7,296 nt of DNA from an uncultured Ruminococcus sp. (GTDB lineage: Bacteria; Bacillota; Clostridia; Oscillospirales; Ruminococcaceae). The stretch is taken from contig URWK01000060.1 in NCBI GenBank assembly GCA_900551505.1, forward strand, positions 1 to 7,296, given 5' to 3'. This document shows positions 1 through 6,283 of the stretch, one piece after another; the first letter of the stretch is position 1, and each line of letters opens with the position of its first letter. The position numbers and the translations under genes were made by a program. The notes under the pieces were generated by a model. That model was not told the origin of the DNA, searched no databases, and saw only the letters and a program-made list of their open reading frames with translations.

Positions 1-119
1 AGAAAAAAATTTAATATTGTCTATTTAAAATAATAAATATAAAAAAATTTTTTTGGGGGGGCCCCCTTTTTCAAATCTTTGCGTGCGCCCCCGAAAATTT
101 TAAATAATACAAAAACTTC
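1..119. other. low-complexity contig edge
   Basis: This stretch is AT-rich with back-to-back homopolymer blocks: A and T runs, then a run of about seven G, five C and five T around 47-71. No gene is visible. It lies downstream of the leftward operon, where a terminator would be expected. Read on the minus strand the G/C block is followed by A and T runs, but the arms have no loop between them, so I do not call a terminator. The block pattern looks more like a poor-quality assembly end than biological sequence. Confidence 0.5.
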
Positions 120-1259
120 TTACAGAACGGTAATGTAACCGCTTTTTGATTCAAATTTTACTGCCTGAAAATCTTCATTCGCAATCTCAAAGTTCATAGA
201 AACCTCATATTTTCCGCTTGGAGTATCTGACGGCACTTCAAATTCAATCACAAAGAAATCTCCGTTATCGTAGCAGTTATAAGAAGAGGAATTGAGCCAC
301 ACAAAAGACTTGTTCTGAGTGCTGGCAACAAAAGTATTCTGAGTGTTAAGCTGTACAGCATCTTTTATTTTAAGATTTCCGCAGTCTATCGTCAGGTTAA
401 GTCCTGCAAACCCTTTGTTATTCTGAACGCTTACAGTCAATTTAACTGTTTCGCCTGCATGACAAGAAGCACTTGACATAGAGAAAACAGTTATATCATT
501 TACAGGTGTGGTAACTGCGATATCCGAAGAAGTTGTTGCGGAAGTAGTGTTTGTTTGTTGGGAAGTGTTTTTACTGTTGTCAGAAATATCAGTTGCAACA
601 TTATTTTCGTCAGTATCAGAAGAAATATTATTGTCGGGTTCTGAATTTGTATCCTCAAAATTATCTGTTGTGTCTGAAGCTGAAGGACTTTCATTATTCG
701 TGTTTTGCCGGATTGTTATATCAGTTTCTGAACTGTCCGGATTGTTTTCGCATGAAGTTAAGAAATTTTCCGTGTTTTCGGAACGGCTTAAAGAATCATC
801 GCTTTCCAGGATACTGCTTGAAGCCTGTTCGATAGAATCATTCAGAGATACGAATTTGAAAATGCCAGCCGAAACTATGACAATTGAAGCTACAGAAATT
901 ATTACGCCTCTTGAAATATTGTGAAAGACCGAAAAGCCTGACCATTTTTCAGCTTCTTCCGTAAATTCGCTTACTTCCGGAACTGTTGCATCGGAATTAT
1001 TGTTTTCATCCGGAATTTCAGAAAAGATTTTATTCAAAATGTCTTCGTTATAAGGTTCATGATATTCCGTATTCTGCAAAGTTTCAAGACACTTTTCCGC
1101 AATCTCAAGGTTTTCGGCGTCATTTTCGCAATCGCTTTCGGTCAGGTAGTCAAGCAATATACATATAAGTTCCTCACCGAGTTCACAGAGGTTAATCTGA
1201 CCACTGAGATAAAGATTTTTAAGTTCTTTACCGTCCATCATTTCAATATTTTTTTTCAT
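120..1259 (-). CDS. membrane protein with extracellular cohesin-like domain, putative anti-sigma factor
   Basis: A 379-residue protein encoded directly after an ECF sigma gene. Seen: a charged, soluble N-terminal part (about 1-116) with no signal peptide; one hydrophobic segment (about 118-137) right after an Arg; a Ser/Thr/Asn/Asp-rich low-complexity linker (about 140-255); and a C-terminal beta-rich domain (about 257-379). That last domain has cohesin hallmarks: a 'HAGETVKLTVSVQNNKGFAG' start, an 'IDCGNLKIKDA' strand, then 'GDFFVIEFEVPSDTPSGKYEV'. The positive-inside pattern places the N-terminus in the cytoplasm and the cohesin-like domain outside. The ATG overlaps the sigma factor TGA (ATGA), and AGGAGG sits 9 bases upstream inside the sigma gene, so the two are translationally coupled. 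Inference: the cytoplasmic part holds the sigma factor and the outer domain senses or binds a dockerin, polysaccharide or wall ligand, as RsgI proteins do with other ectodomains. I see neither an RsgI N-terminal motif nor a zinc anti-sigma HxxxCxxC motif, so the anti-sigma role rests on context. Confidence 0.8.
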   Translation of the reverse strand: MKKNIEMMDGKELKNLYLSGQINLCELGEELICILLDYLTESDCENDAENLEIAEKCLETLQNTEYHEPYNEDILNKIFSEIPDENNNSDATVPEVSEFTEEAEKWSGFSVFHNISRGVIISVASIVIVSAGIFKFVSLNDSIEQASSSILESDDSLSRSENTENFLTSCENNPDSSETDITIRQNTNNESPSASDTTDNFEDTNSEPDNNISSDTDENNVATDISDNSKNTSQQTNTTSATTSSDIAVTTPVNDITVFSMSSASCHAGETVKLTVSVQNNKGFAGLNLTIDCGNLKIKDAVQLNTQNTFVASTQNKSFVWLNSSSYNCYDNGDFFVIEFEVPSDTPSGKYEVSMNFEIANEDFQAVKFESKSGYITVL

Positions 1260-1819
1260 AGGTCAATCCCTCCTCTGTTTATGGTTTCGTTTACTTTTTT
1301 TCTGAGTTTTGTCGTAAGCCTTACTATTCTGCAACCCACAGCATTTTTCGTTATTCCGAGTTTTTCACCGATTTCTTCATAAGTAAGATTATCGCCCCAA
1401 CGCAGTTTATAAAGTTGTTTTTCGTCAGGCGACAGTGTGGAAATTATACTTTCCGCAAGTTTTTCGTCAGGTTCAAGCCCCGAATTGTCAACTCTGTCAA
1501 TAACCGCATCTTCAAAGCTGTTTTCATATTCCGCACAAGTATTCTGTTGACGGCGGATTAATTTCTTGTCTGTTGAGAAATTTCTATTGAATTTCAGGGT
1601 AATATTTTTTGCCGTAACTATGAGCCATCCTAAAGGTTGTGGATGTGAGCGAAGTTCTTCATTTTTAAGTGCGGTAAGGAAAACTTCTTCTGTACACTCG
1701 TCAATGTCGGCAGGTTCGGAAGATATACAAGTTGCCCTTATCATACTCCGAACGTTTATATAATATTTCTTGTAAAGTTCTGATATAAAGTTTCTGTCAG
1801 ATTTATTCGGAGTATTCAA
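1256..1819 (-). CDS. ECF-type RNA polymerase sigma factor
   Basis: A 187-residue sigma-70 family protein with the two-domain ECF layout. Region 2 spans about residues 10-80; 'DIDECTEEVFLTAL' and 'PLGWLIVTAKNITLKF' are the typical region-2 helices that bind core polymerase and the -10 element. Region 4 spans about 127-177, with 'LSPDEKQLYKLRWGDNLTYE' followed by the helix-turn-helix 'IGEKLGITKNAVGCRIVRL' that reads the -35 element. The start is TTG at 1819, with AAAGGAG 13 bases upstream, a rather long spacing; no better in-frame start precedes region 2. The gene lies 8 bases after the flavoprotein stop, so its ribosome binding site is inside that gene. It ends in a TGA that overlaps the ATG of the membrane protein. 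Sigma factors paired this way are usually held inactive by the membrane partner until a signal arrives, and often activate their own operon; which promoters this one reads cannot be told here. Confidence 0.9.
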   Translation of the reverse strand: MNTPNKSDRNFISELYKKYYINVRSMIRATCISSEPADIDECTEEVFLTALKNEELRSHPQPLGWLIVTAKNITLKFNRNFSTDKKLIRRQQNTCAEYENSFEDAVIDRVDNSGLEPDEKLAESIISTLSPDEKQLYKLRWGDNLTYEEIGEKLGITKNAVGCRIVRLTTKLRKKVNETINRGGIDL

Positions 1820-1827
1820 AGTAACTT

Positions 1828-3063
1828 TTAATCTCCTTTCTGATGTTTTTTAAGGCTTTTCACGGCATATTGAGCGGAAGCCCATGCCCAGTGCAGATTA
1901 TAGCCACCGCACTTCCAGTTTATATCTATAATTTCACCTGCAAACGAAAGTCCTTTTATTTTGGTTGACTGAAGAAATTCATCTGTTTCAGTTCCGCTTA
2001 TACCGCCCTTTGTAACCTGTGAATTTTTCCATTCAGCGGCCTTATCGGAAACTTCAAATGTCCAGTTGCCGAGTTTTTCGGTGAGCAGGTTTAATTGTTT
2101 AACGCTGATTTCTGAAACATTTTTTGAGAGCGGAATATCGCATTCCTTTAAGATTATCTGTGCAATACGCTTGTTGAGTATTCCCGTAAGCAGATTTTCG
2201 GCGACCGTGTCAGAACGCAGTTTCTGAAAATGTCTGATTAACCGGTTGACTTGCTGAACGGAATATTCCGGCATAAGATTAAGTGAAACTATCATGCCTT
2301 TTTCGGCTTTTGAAGCGAGGTTAAAAATGCATATTCCCGAAAGTACGTCTTCTCCGAACTGGACTTCGCCGTTTTCGGAAGCGATAATTTTCTTCTCACT
2401 GTCAAGCAATGAAACATTTGCGTGAACTCTCAGACCTTTAAGCGATTTCAGAAAAGGCGAATTCGATTTTATAGGGCAGAGAGCAGGTTTTAACGGTGTA
2501 ACACTATGCCCGAGTTTGCGGAGAACATCAAAAAATTGTCCGTCTGTTCCCATGGACTGACCCGAACAGCCTCCTGCGGTAACTATAATATTTTCTGCGA
2601 TGACTTTCCTGCCGTCTTCTGAAATTACAGCAAATTTGCCGTTTTCTTTTCTGATTGAAGTAACCTTGAAGTCAACGGTTTCTTCAACTCCGAGCCTGCT
2701 TATCTCAAGTCGCAGAGCATCAAGAACAGCAGTTGCATTAAGGCTGTACGGATAAATGCGACCGCTTTCGTCAGTCCTGCAAATTAAACCAAGACTTCTG
2801 AAAAAGTGTTCCGCATTTCCGAAACTTTCAAGAACTTTGCTGACGGTTTCGGAATTAAGAGAGGTTTCACAGTCCGCAAGCGTTATATTATTGTTGCTGA
2901 GATTGCAACGTCCGTTACCCGTTGCGAGAATTTTCTTGCCTGTACGGGATAATCTTTCGAGTATAACGGTTTTCATTCCGCTACGTCCTGCGGTAATCCC
3001 TGCTGTAAGTCCGGAAGCTCCGCCTCCTATAATTGCCAAATCATAATAATTATTCAGTGTCAT
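1828..3063 (-). CDS. HI0933/BaiN-family NAD(P)/FAD-dependent oxidoreductase
   Basis: A cytoplasmic flavoprotein of 411 residues from the preferred ATG. The N-terminal Rossmann fold binds FAD through 'IIGGGASGLTAG' (about 12-21), followed by the family motif 'KKILATGNGRCNLSN' (about 43-57). A second conserved block, 'AGGCSGQSMGTDGQ', lies mid-protein, and the family C-terminal signature 'AGEIIDINWKCGGYNLHWA' sits near 375-393. This is the YhiN/HI0933 group, whose members are annotated variously as BaiN-like or aminoacetone-oxidase-like enzymes; the physiological substrate is generally unknown and none is claimed. A longer reading from TTG at 3120 adds 19 residues, but it overlaps the likely promoter and has no ribosome binding site, so I reject it. 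AAAGGG lies only 2 bases before the ATG, so initiation may be weak; an in-frame GTG adjoins it. First gene of the leftward run, with the sigma gene 8 bases downstream. Confidence 0.87.
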   Translation of the reverse strand: MTLNNYYDLAIIGGGASGLTAGITAGRSGMKTVILERLSRTGKKILATGNGRCNLSNNNITLADCETSLNSETVSKVLESFGNAEHFFRSLGLICRTDESGRIYPYSLNATAVLDALRLEISRLGVEETVDFKVTSIRKENGKFAVISEDGRKVIAENIIVTAGGCSGQSMGTDGQFFDVLRKLGHSVTPLKPALCPIKSNSPFLKSLKGLRVHANVSLLDSEKKIIASENGEVQFGEDVLSGICIFNLASKAEKGMIVSLNLMPEYSVQQVNRLIRHFQKLRSDTVAENLLTGILNKRIAQIILKECDIPLSKNVSEISVKQLNLLTEKLGNWTFEVSDKAAEWKNSQVTKGGISGTETDEFLQSTKIKGLSFAGEIIDINWKCGGYNLHWAWASAQYAVKSLKKHQKGD

Positions 3064-3091
3064 CACCCTTTGTAACTTTACTATATATAAT

Positions 3092-3120
3092 ATAATATCA
3101 CTTTGGTACTCTGATTGCAA
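3092..3120 (-). promoter_or_regulatory. sigma-A-type promoter for the flavoprotein-sigma-cohesin operon
   Basis: On the minus strand, TTGCAA (3120-3115), a 17-base spacer and TATTAT (3097-3092) match the housekeeping -35/-10 layout. Transcription would begin near 3085, leaving a leader of about 22 bases before the ATG at 3063. This placement is the main argument against the upstream TTG start for the flavoprotein. Confidence 0.65.
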
Positions 3121-3194
3121 TAAAAAAGTCTGTTTCGGACTATGTGCATTTTAAAGTCGTTATACACAGGGAAACAAAGCTATTGCAATAAAAA
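3114..3194. repeat. pair of 13-bp direct repeats over the two divergent -35 boxes
   Basis: The sequence attgcaataaaaa occurs at 3114-3126 and again at 3182-3194, 68 bases apart and in the same orientation. Each copy contains the palindrome TTGCAA, which serves as -35 box for the leftward promoter in the first copy and the rightward promoter in the second. It may be a shared regulator site or simply two similar AT-rich -35 regions. Confidence 0.5.
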
Positions 3195-3211
3195 TCAATA
3201 TGTGATATAAT
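3183..3211 (+). promoter_or_regulatory. sigma-A-type promoter with extended -10 for the DtxR-family gene
   Basis: TTGCAA (3183-3188), a 17-base spacer and a perfect TATAAT (3206-3211), with TG one base before it (extended -10). It lies about 40 bases ahead of the metalloregulator start. A 10-bp palindrome, tataattata (3218-3227), falls at the expected start of transcription and could be an operator, but it is short and AT-rich. Confidence 0.75.
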
Positions 3212-3252
3212 AAAATGTATAATTATAACCGAAGTATTGAGAGGTGAGATTT

Positions 3253-3630
3253 TTGATAAAAATTCAGGAATCAGGTGAAAACTATCTTGAAACTATTCTT
3301 ATGCTTCAGCGTCAGGGAGTTGATGTCCGCTCAATAGATATTGCCGTTGAACTTGGCTATACGAAGCCGAGTATAAGCCGTGCAATGAGTATTCTCAAAG
3401 CCAATGACTTTATAGTCATGGATTCTAAAGGTTACATAACTCTCACCGAAAAGGGCAGGGAAGTAGCCGAAAGAATGTATGAAAGACATCTGTTTCTTTC
3501 TTCCTGTCTTGAGAAGATTGGCGTAAGCGAAGAAACAGCCGTTAAGGACGCTTGCAGAATAGAACACGTTATCAGTCAGGAATCCTTTGAAAAACTGAAA
3601 GAATATGTTGCTTCAACGGGTGGTCTTTAA
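3253..3630 (+). CDS. DtxR/MntR-family metal-dependent transcriptional regulator
   Basis: A small cytoplasmic DNA-binding repressor of about 125 residues. The N-terminal winged helix-turn-helix is clear ('SIDIAVELGYTKPSISRAMS', wing 'GYITLTEKGREVAERM'), followed by the short dimerisation/metal domain; the SH3-like third domain of DtxR is absent, as in MntR. Aligned by eye, the primary metal-site positions read Asn10, Glu13, His79, Cys101, Glu104 and His105 (numbered from the TTG). The 'CRIEH' motif resembles the Cys-Glu-His set of DtxR/IdeR more than the Glu-Glu-His set of manganese MntR, which hints at iron sensing; the Asn at the Asp/Met position is atypical. I chose TTG at 3253 because AGGTGA sits 5 bases ahead of it, while the in-frame GTG at 3244 lies inside that ribosome binding site. 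No metal transporter gene is nearby, and no terminator separates it from the carboxypeptidase gene 58 bases downstream. Confidence 0.88.
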   Translation: MIKIQESGENYLETILMLQRQGVDVRSIDIAVELGYTKPSISRAMSILKANDFIVMDSKGYITLTEKGREVAERMYERHLFLSSCLEKIGVSEETAVKDACRIEHVISQESFEKLKEYVASTGGL

Positions 3631-3688
3631 GAACAATTGAATTATCAGAAATATAAAAATATGTGGATTAGGAAAAGGAATGGGGATA

Positions 3689-4867
3689 ATGAACATGACC
3701 GTAAAACAAAGAAAAATAGCAGGTCTTATTTCTGCTGTAGTCGTACTTGTAATTGCAATAATCATCTTAGTTATCTGTATCAATGGGACAAAACGTGAAA
3801 ACAATGCAGGAAATGACACTTCAAGCATAATAGGCGTGAATGGTGGTATTGAAACTACTCCGACAACTACAGAATTGACTCAGCAAGCCGATGTTCCTGT
3901 TACATATACGCAGGTTACAAGAGAAACTACAGTTGAAAGGTTTGAGATAAGTACGAATGAAGTTAACCTTGAAGTCGGTCAGCAGTTTATGCCGATAATA
4001 ACGGTTATTCCTGAAACTGCAAAGGACAAAACGGAAATCTGGATTAGCGACAATACGAAAATTGCCATAGTCGATGCAAAAGGTACTATAACCGCAATAA
4101 GTCCAGGTACTTGTAAGGTCAATGTGAGTTCGGCGGATAATCCGGCAGTCAACCTTACAGTAATGGTTAATGTTACCGCAAAGGCTACAACCGTAGCAAC
4201 GACAACAGTAACAACAAAGACTACACCAAAAGCAACAGTTGCCACAACAAAACCTACAGAACAGATTACACAGCCGGAAGTTACGGAAACTCAGCCTACC
4301 GAACCCGAAACAGAAGCAACTACAACAGAGCAGGAAGAAGTTACTCCAACATATATAAACAATATTCTCATAGTCAACAAGAGTTATCCGCTCCCAAAAG
4401 ACTACAGACCTGATAATGATGAACTTACACCCGAAACAAGCAATGCATTTGAGAAGATGAGAGTTGACGCACAGGCGGAAGGGCTTAATCTTTACATTTC
4501 TTCGGGATTCCGTTCATATGAATATCAGGCTCAGTTGTATCAGAGATATGCGGACAGAGACGGTTATGAAAAGGCTGATACTTATTCGGCAAGGGCAGGT
4601 TATTCGGAACATCAGACAGGGCTTGCATTTGACCTGAATACCATTGATGACAGTTTCGCAAATACTCCTGAAGGAAAATGGGTTGCAGAAAACTGCTGGA
4701 AATACGGCTTTATACTCAGATACCCGAAAGGCAAGGAAGCTCAGACAGGTTATCAGTATGAACCTTGGCATCTCAGATACTTAGGTGAAGACATGGCTAA
4801 GAAAGTTTATGATTCAGGACTTTGCCTTGAAGAATACCTTGGAATAACCTCACAGTATAAAGATTAA
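3689..4867 (+). CDS. membrane-anchored VanY-family D-alanyl-D-alanine carboxypeptidase with BIG2 domain
   Basis: A 392-residue cell-surface zinc peptidase expected to trim the terminal D-Ala from peptidoglycan stem peptides. Order of parts: a short basic N-terminus, a hydrophobic anchor (about 9-32), a Thr-rich stretch, a BIG2 immunoglobulin-like domain (about 82-163, 'VNLEVGQQFMPIITVIPETA' to 'GTITAISPGTCKVNV'), a Thr/Pro/Glu-rich linker (about 164-222), and the VanY/LAS catalytic domain (about 226-383). Catalytic features are present: 'SGFRSYEYQAQLY'; zinc ligands His308 and Asp315 in 'SEHQTGLAFDLN'; and Glu358 (base) and His361 (third ligand) in 'EPWHLRYLG'. The linkers suit reaching through the wall. 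ATG at 3689 has AAGGA 9 bases ahead; the ATG at 3680 touches that site, so it is less likely (it would add 3 residues). No vancomycin-resistance genes (vanA/H/X/S/R) are nearby, so this is better read as a wall-remodelling enzyme. It probably shares the metalloregulator promoter and ends at the terminator just downstream. Confidence 0.9.
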   Translation: MNMTVKQRKIAGLISAVVVLVIAIIILVICINGTKRENNAGNDTSSIIGVNGGIETTPTTTELTQQADVPVTYTQVTRETTVERFEISTNEVNLEVGQQFMPIITVIPETAKDKTEIWISDNTKIAIVDAKGTITAISPGTCKVNVSSADNPAVNLTVMVNVTAKATTVATTTVTTKTTPKATVATTKPTEQITQPEVTETQPTEPETEATTTEQEEVTPTYINNILIVNKSYPLPKDYRPDNDELTPETSNAFEKMRVDAQAEGLNLYISSGFRSYEYQAQLYQRYADRDGYEKADTYSARAGYSEHQTGLAFDLNTIDDSFANTPEGKWVAENCWKYGFILRYPKGKEAQTGYQYEPWHLRYLGEDMAKKVYDSGLCLEEYLGITSQYKD

Positions 4868-4887
4868 GAAATTAAAGTTTAATTAAA

Positions 4888-4935
4888 CGCAACAGGCTAC
4901 ATGAAGTTTTTATGTAGCCTTTCTTTTTTGTTGCG
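4888..4935 (+). terminator. intrinsic terminator after the carboxypeptidase gene
   Basis: A perfect 9-bp stem (aggctacat at 4894-4902 with atgtagcct at 4912-4920) around a 9-base loop, followed by the T tract ttctttttt (4921-4929). A further 7-bp outer pairing, cgcaaca (4888-4894) with tgttgcg (4929-4935), encloses the structure but overlaps the first base of the inner stem. It lies 20 bases after the stop codon. Confidence 0.9.
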
Positions 4936-4939
4936 GCTA

Positions 4940-4968
4940 TTGACAAAACGAAAACAGCAGTGTATTAT
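4940..4968 (+). promoter_or_regulatory. consensus sigma-A promoter for the rhodanese-TtcA operon
   Basis: A perfect TTGACA (4940-4945), a 17-base spacer and TATTAT (4963-4968). It starts just after the preceding terminator, so the downstream genes form a separate transcription unit. The predicted transcript has a leader of about 100 bases before the ATG at 5077. Confidence 0.8.
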
Positions 4969-5008
4969 ACTATATATAGCATATGTAAATAGTAGACTTT
5001 AAAAGCAT

Positions 5009-5050
5009 AGCGGTCACATAGCCTGAAAAGTATGTGTAAACCGCTTTTTT
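5009..5050 (+). terminator. terminator-like hairpin in the leader, possible attenuator
   Basis: Between the promoter and the start codon, agcggt+cacata (5009-5020) pairs with tatgtg (5031-5036) and accgct (5040-5045), with a 10-base loop and a 3-base bulge (taa). It is followed at once by six T (5045-5050). A stable stem plus T tract inside a 5' leader is the layout of a transcription attenuator. No antiterminator longer than about 5 bp was found upstream (tatgt at 4982-4986 could pair with acata at 5016-5020), and I recognise no known riboswitch class. Confidence 0.55.
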
Positions 5051-5076
5051 ACTTATGAAATGCAAAGGAGATTTAT

Positions 5077-6219
5077 ATGGATATTTCTGTAGAAGAACTT
5101 AAAAAACTTGACCCTGAAAGTTATCAGATAATTGATATACGAAGCGAGGTTGAAATTGCATATGGGACTATGCCAAATGCGATAAACCTTAAACCCGATG
5201 AGATTGCGGACAGCGGGAAAACAGACCGTTCCAAGAAACTTATTATTTGTTGCAGTCGTGGTCAGTTCAGTCAGGAAGTAGCGGATACATTGTGTGAACA
5301 GGGTTTTGAGGCATATAATCTTGAGGGCGGATATGTTTCATGGTTACTCAGTCAGATGAATAATACAACGGAAATAAATGAGCAGGACACCGCAAGGGAA
5401 ATTGAACAGAGCCTTAAAAAGAAATTCAAAAAAACAATCTGGACTAAATTTACAAAGGCTATAAACGTTTATGAACTCATAAAGCCGAATGACAAAATAG
5501 CGGTCTGTATCTCGGGCGGTAAGGATTCCATGCTTATGGCAAAATGTTTTCAGGAACTCAAAAAACACAGTAAGTTTGATTTCGATGTGAAGTATATTGT
5601 AATGGACCCCGGTTACAGCCCTGCAAACAGAAAAATAATTGAGGGAAACGCAAAGAAGCTTAATATACCGATTACGATTTTCGAGTCGGATATATTCGAT
5701 TCGGTGTATAATATTGAAAAGTCGCCGTGTTATCTGTGTGCGAGAATGAGGAGAGGACATTTATACAACTTTGCGAAAGAGCAGGGTTGCAATAAGATTG
5801 CACTTGGGCATCACTATGACGATGTTATCGAAACAATTCTTATGGGAATGTTATACGGGGCTCAGATTCAGACGATGATGCCGAAACTTCACAGCACGAA
5901 CTTTGAGGGAATGGAGCTTATAAGACCTCTGTATCTTGTGAGGGAAGACGATATAAAGGCGTGGAGAGATTACAATAATCTGCACTTTATTCAGTGTGCC
6001 TGCAAGTTTACAGATACCTGTACCACTTGCAACAATGAGGAAACCCGTTCAAAGAGAGTGGAAATTAAAGAACTTATAAAGACACTGAAAAAGACAAATC
6101 CGATGGTTGAAAAGCATATTTTCAGAAGCGTTGAAAATGTAAATCTTGATACGGTCATAGCATATAAGCAGAATGGCGAAAAACACAGTTTCCTTGAAAG
6201 ATATGATGACAGTGAATAA
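5077..6219 (+). CDS. rhodanese domain fused to TtcA-like PP-loop tRNA thiolation enzyme
   Basis: A 380-residue cytoplasmic fusion. The N-terminal rhodanese domain (about 1-92) has the 'IIDIRSEVEIAYGTMPNAIN' strand-helix and an active-site loop with Cys59 ('CSRGQFS', preceded by Cys58), then 'NLEGGYVSWL'. After a linker comes an adenylating PP-loop domain (about 120-350) with 'SGGKDS' at 146-151, a CxxC pair at 218/221 ('CYLCARMRRGHLY') and 'ALGHHYDDVIETILMGMLYG', all typical of TtcA, the enzyme family that makes 2-thiocytidine at tRNA position 32 with an iron-sulfur cluster. Near the C-terminus further cysteines occur at 307, 309, 315 and 318; TtcA normally contributes one cluster Cys here. 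Inference: the rhodanese Cys carries persulfide sulfur that is passed to the PP-loop site, but the true substrate could be another tRNA base or a small molecule. AAAGGAG lies 6 bases before the ATG. Its 3' end overlaps the start of azlC. Confidence 0.87.
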   Translation: MDISVEELKKLDPESYQIIDIRSEVEIAYGTMPNAINLKPDEIADSGKTDRSKKLIICCSRGQFSQEVADTLCEQGFEAYNLEGGYVSWLLSQMNNTTEINEQDTAREIEQSLKKKFKKTIWTKFTKAINVYELIKPNDKIAVCISGGKDSMLMAKCFQELKKHSKFDFDVKYIVMDPGYSPANRKIIEGNAKKLNIPITIFESDIFDSVYNIEKSPCYLCARMRRGHLYNFAKEQGCNKIALGHHYDDVIETILMGMLYGAQIQTMMPKLHSTNFEGMELIRPLYLVREDDIKAWRDYNNLHFIQCACKFTDTCTTCNNEETRSKRVEIKELIKTLKKTNPMVEKHIFRSVENVNLDTVIAYKQNGEKHSFLERYDDSE

Positions 6220-6283
6220 AAAGTCTGTTTTTAAAGAAGCTTTTCTGAAGTCTGTTCCCATTATGTGCAGTTATTTTTTGTGA
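6206..6283 (+). pseudogene. azlC: 5' fragment of azlC, cut off by a frameshift
   Basis: This frame opens with ATG inside the end of the rhodanese-TtcA gene and encodes 25 residues ('MTVNKKSVFKEAFLKSVPIM' then 'CSYFL'), a typical AzlC N-terminus, then meets TGA at 6281. Adding one T to the T6 run at 6274-6279, or a -1 ribosomal slip there, joins it to the downstream frame to give about 230 residues, the usual AzlC length. GAAAG at 6196-6200 is a weak ribosome binding site; an in-frame ATG also lies at 6203. Confidence 0.7.

Noticed and set aside
508..924. Long open frame on the plus strand opposite the cohesin-protein gene
   Set aside because: It is a mirror of the Ser/Thr/Asp-rich linker codons on the minus strand; no ribosome binding site and no recognisable protein motif.
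3064..3120. Extended N-terminus of the flavoprotein from TTG at 3120
   Set aside because: It overlaps the -35/-10 promoter, lacks a ribosome binding site, and the family normally starts shortly before the FAD-binding GGG motif.
3126..3140. Small hairpin agtc...gact followed by T6 on the minus strand
   Set aside because: The stem is only 4 bp and lies upstream of the leftward promoter, so it has no transcript to terminate; probably chance.
3689..4867. Vancomycin-resistance vanY
   Set aside because: No van regulatory or ligase genes are nearby; the BIG2 domain and linkers suggest a general wall carboxypeptidase.
4995..5004. gactttaaaa shared, inverted, with the metalloregulator upstream region (about 3150)
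   Set aside because: Ten AT-rich bases can match by chance in intergenic DNA, and there is no symmetry or consistent position relative to the promoters.
5344..5760. Open frames on the minus strand within the rhodanese-TtcA gene
   Set aside because: They lie opposite a strongly supported gene and show no ribosome binding site or recognisable protein motif.
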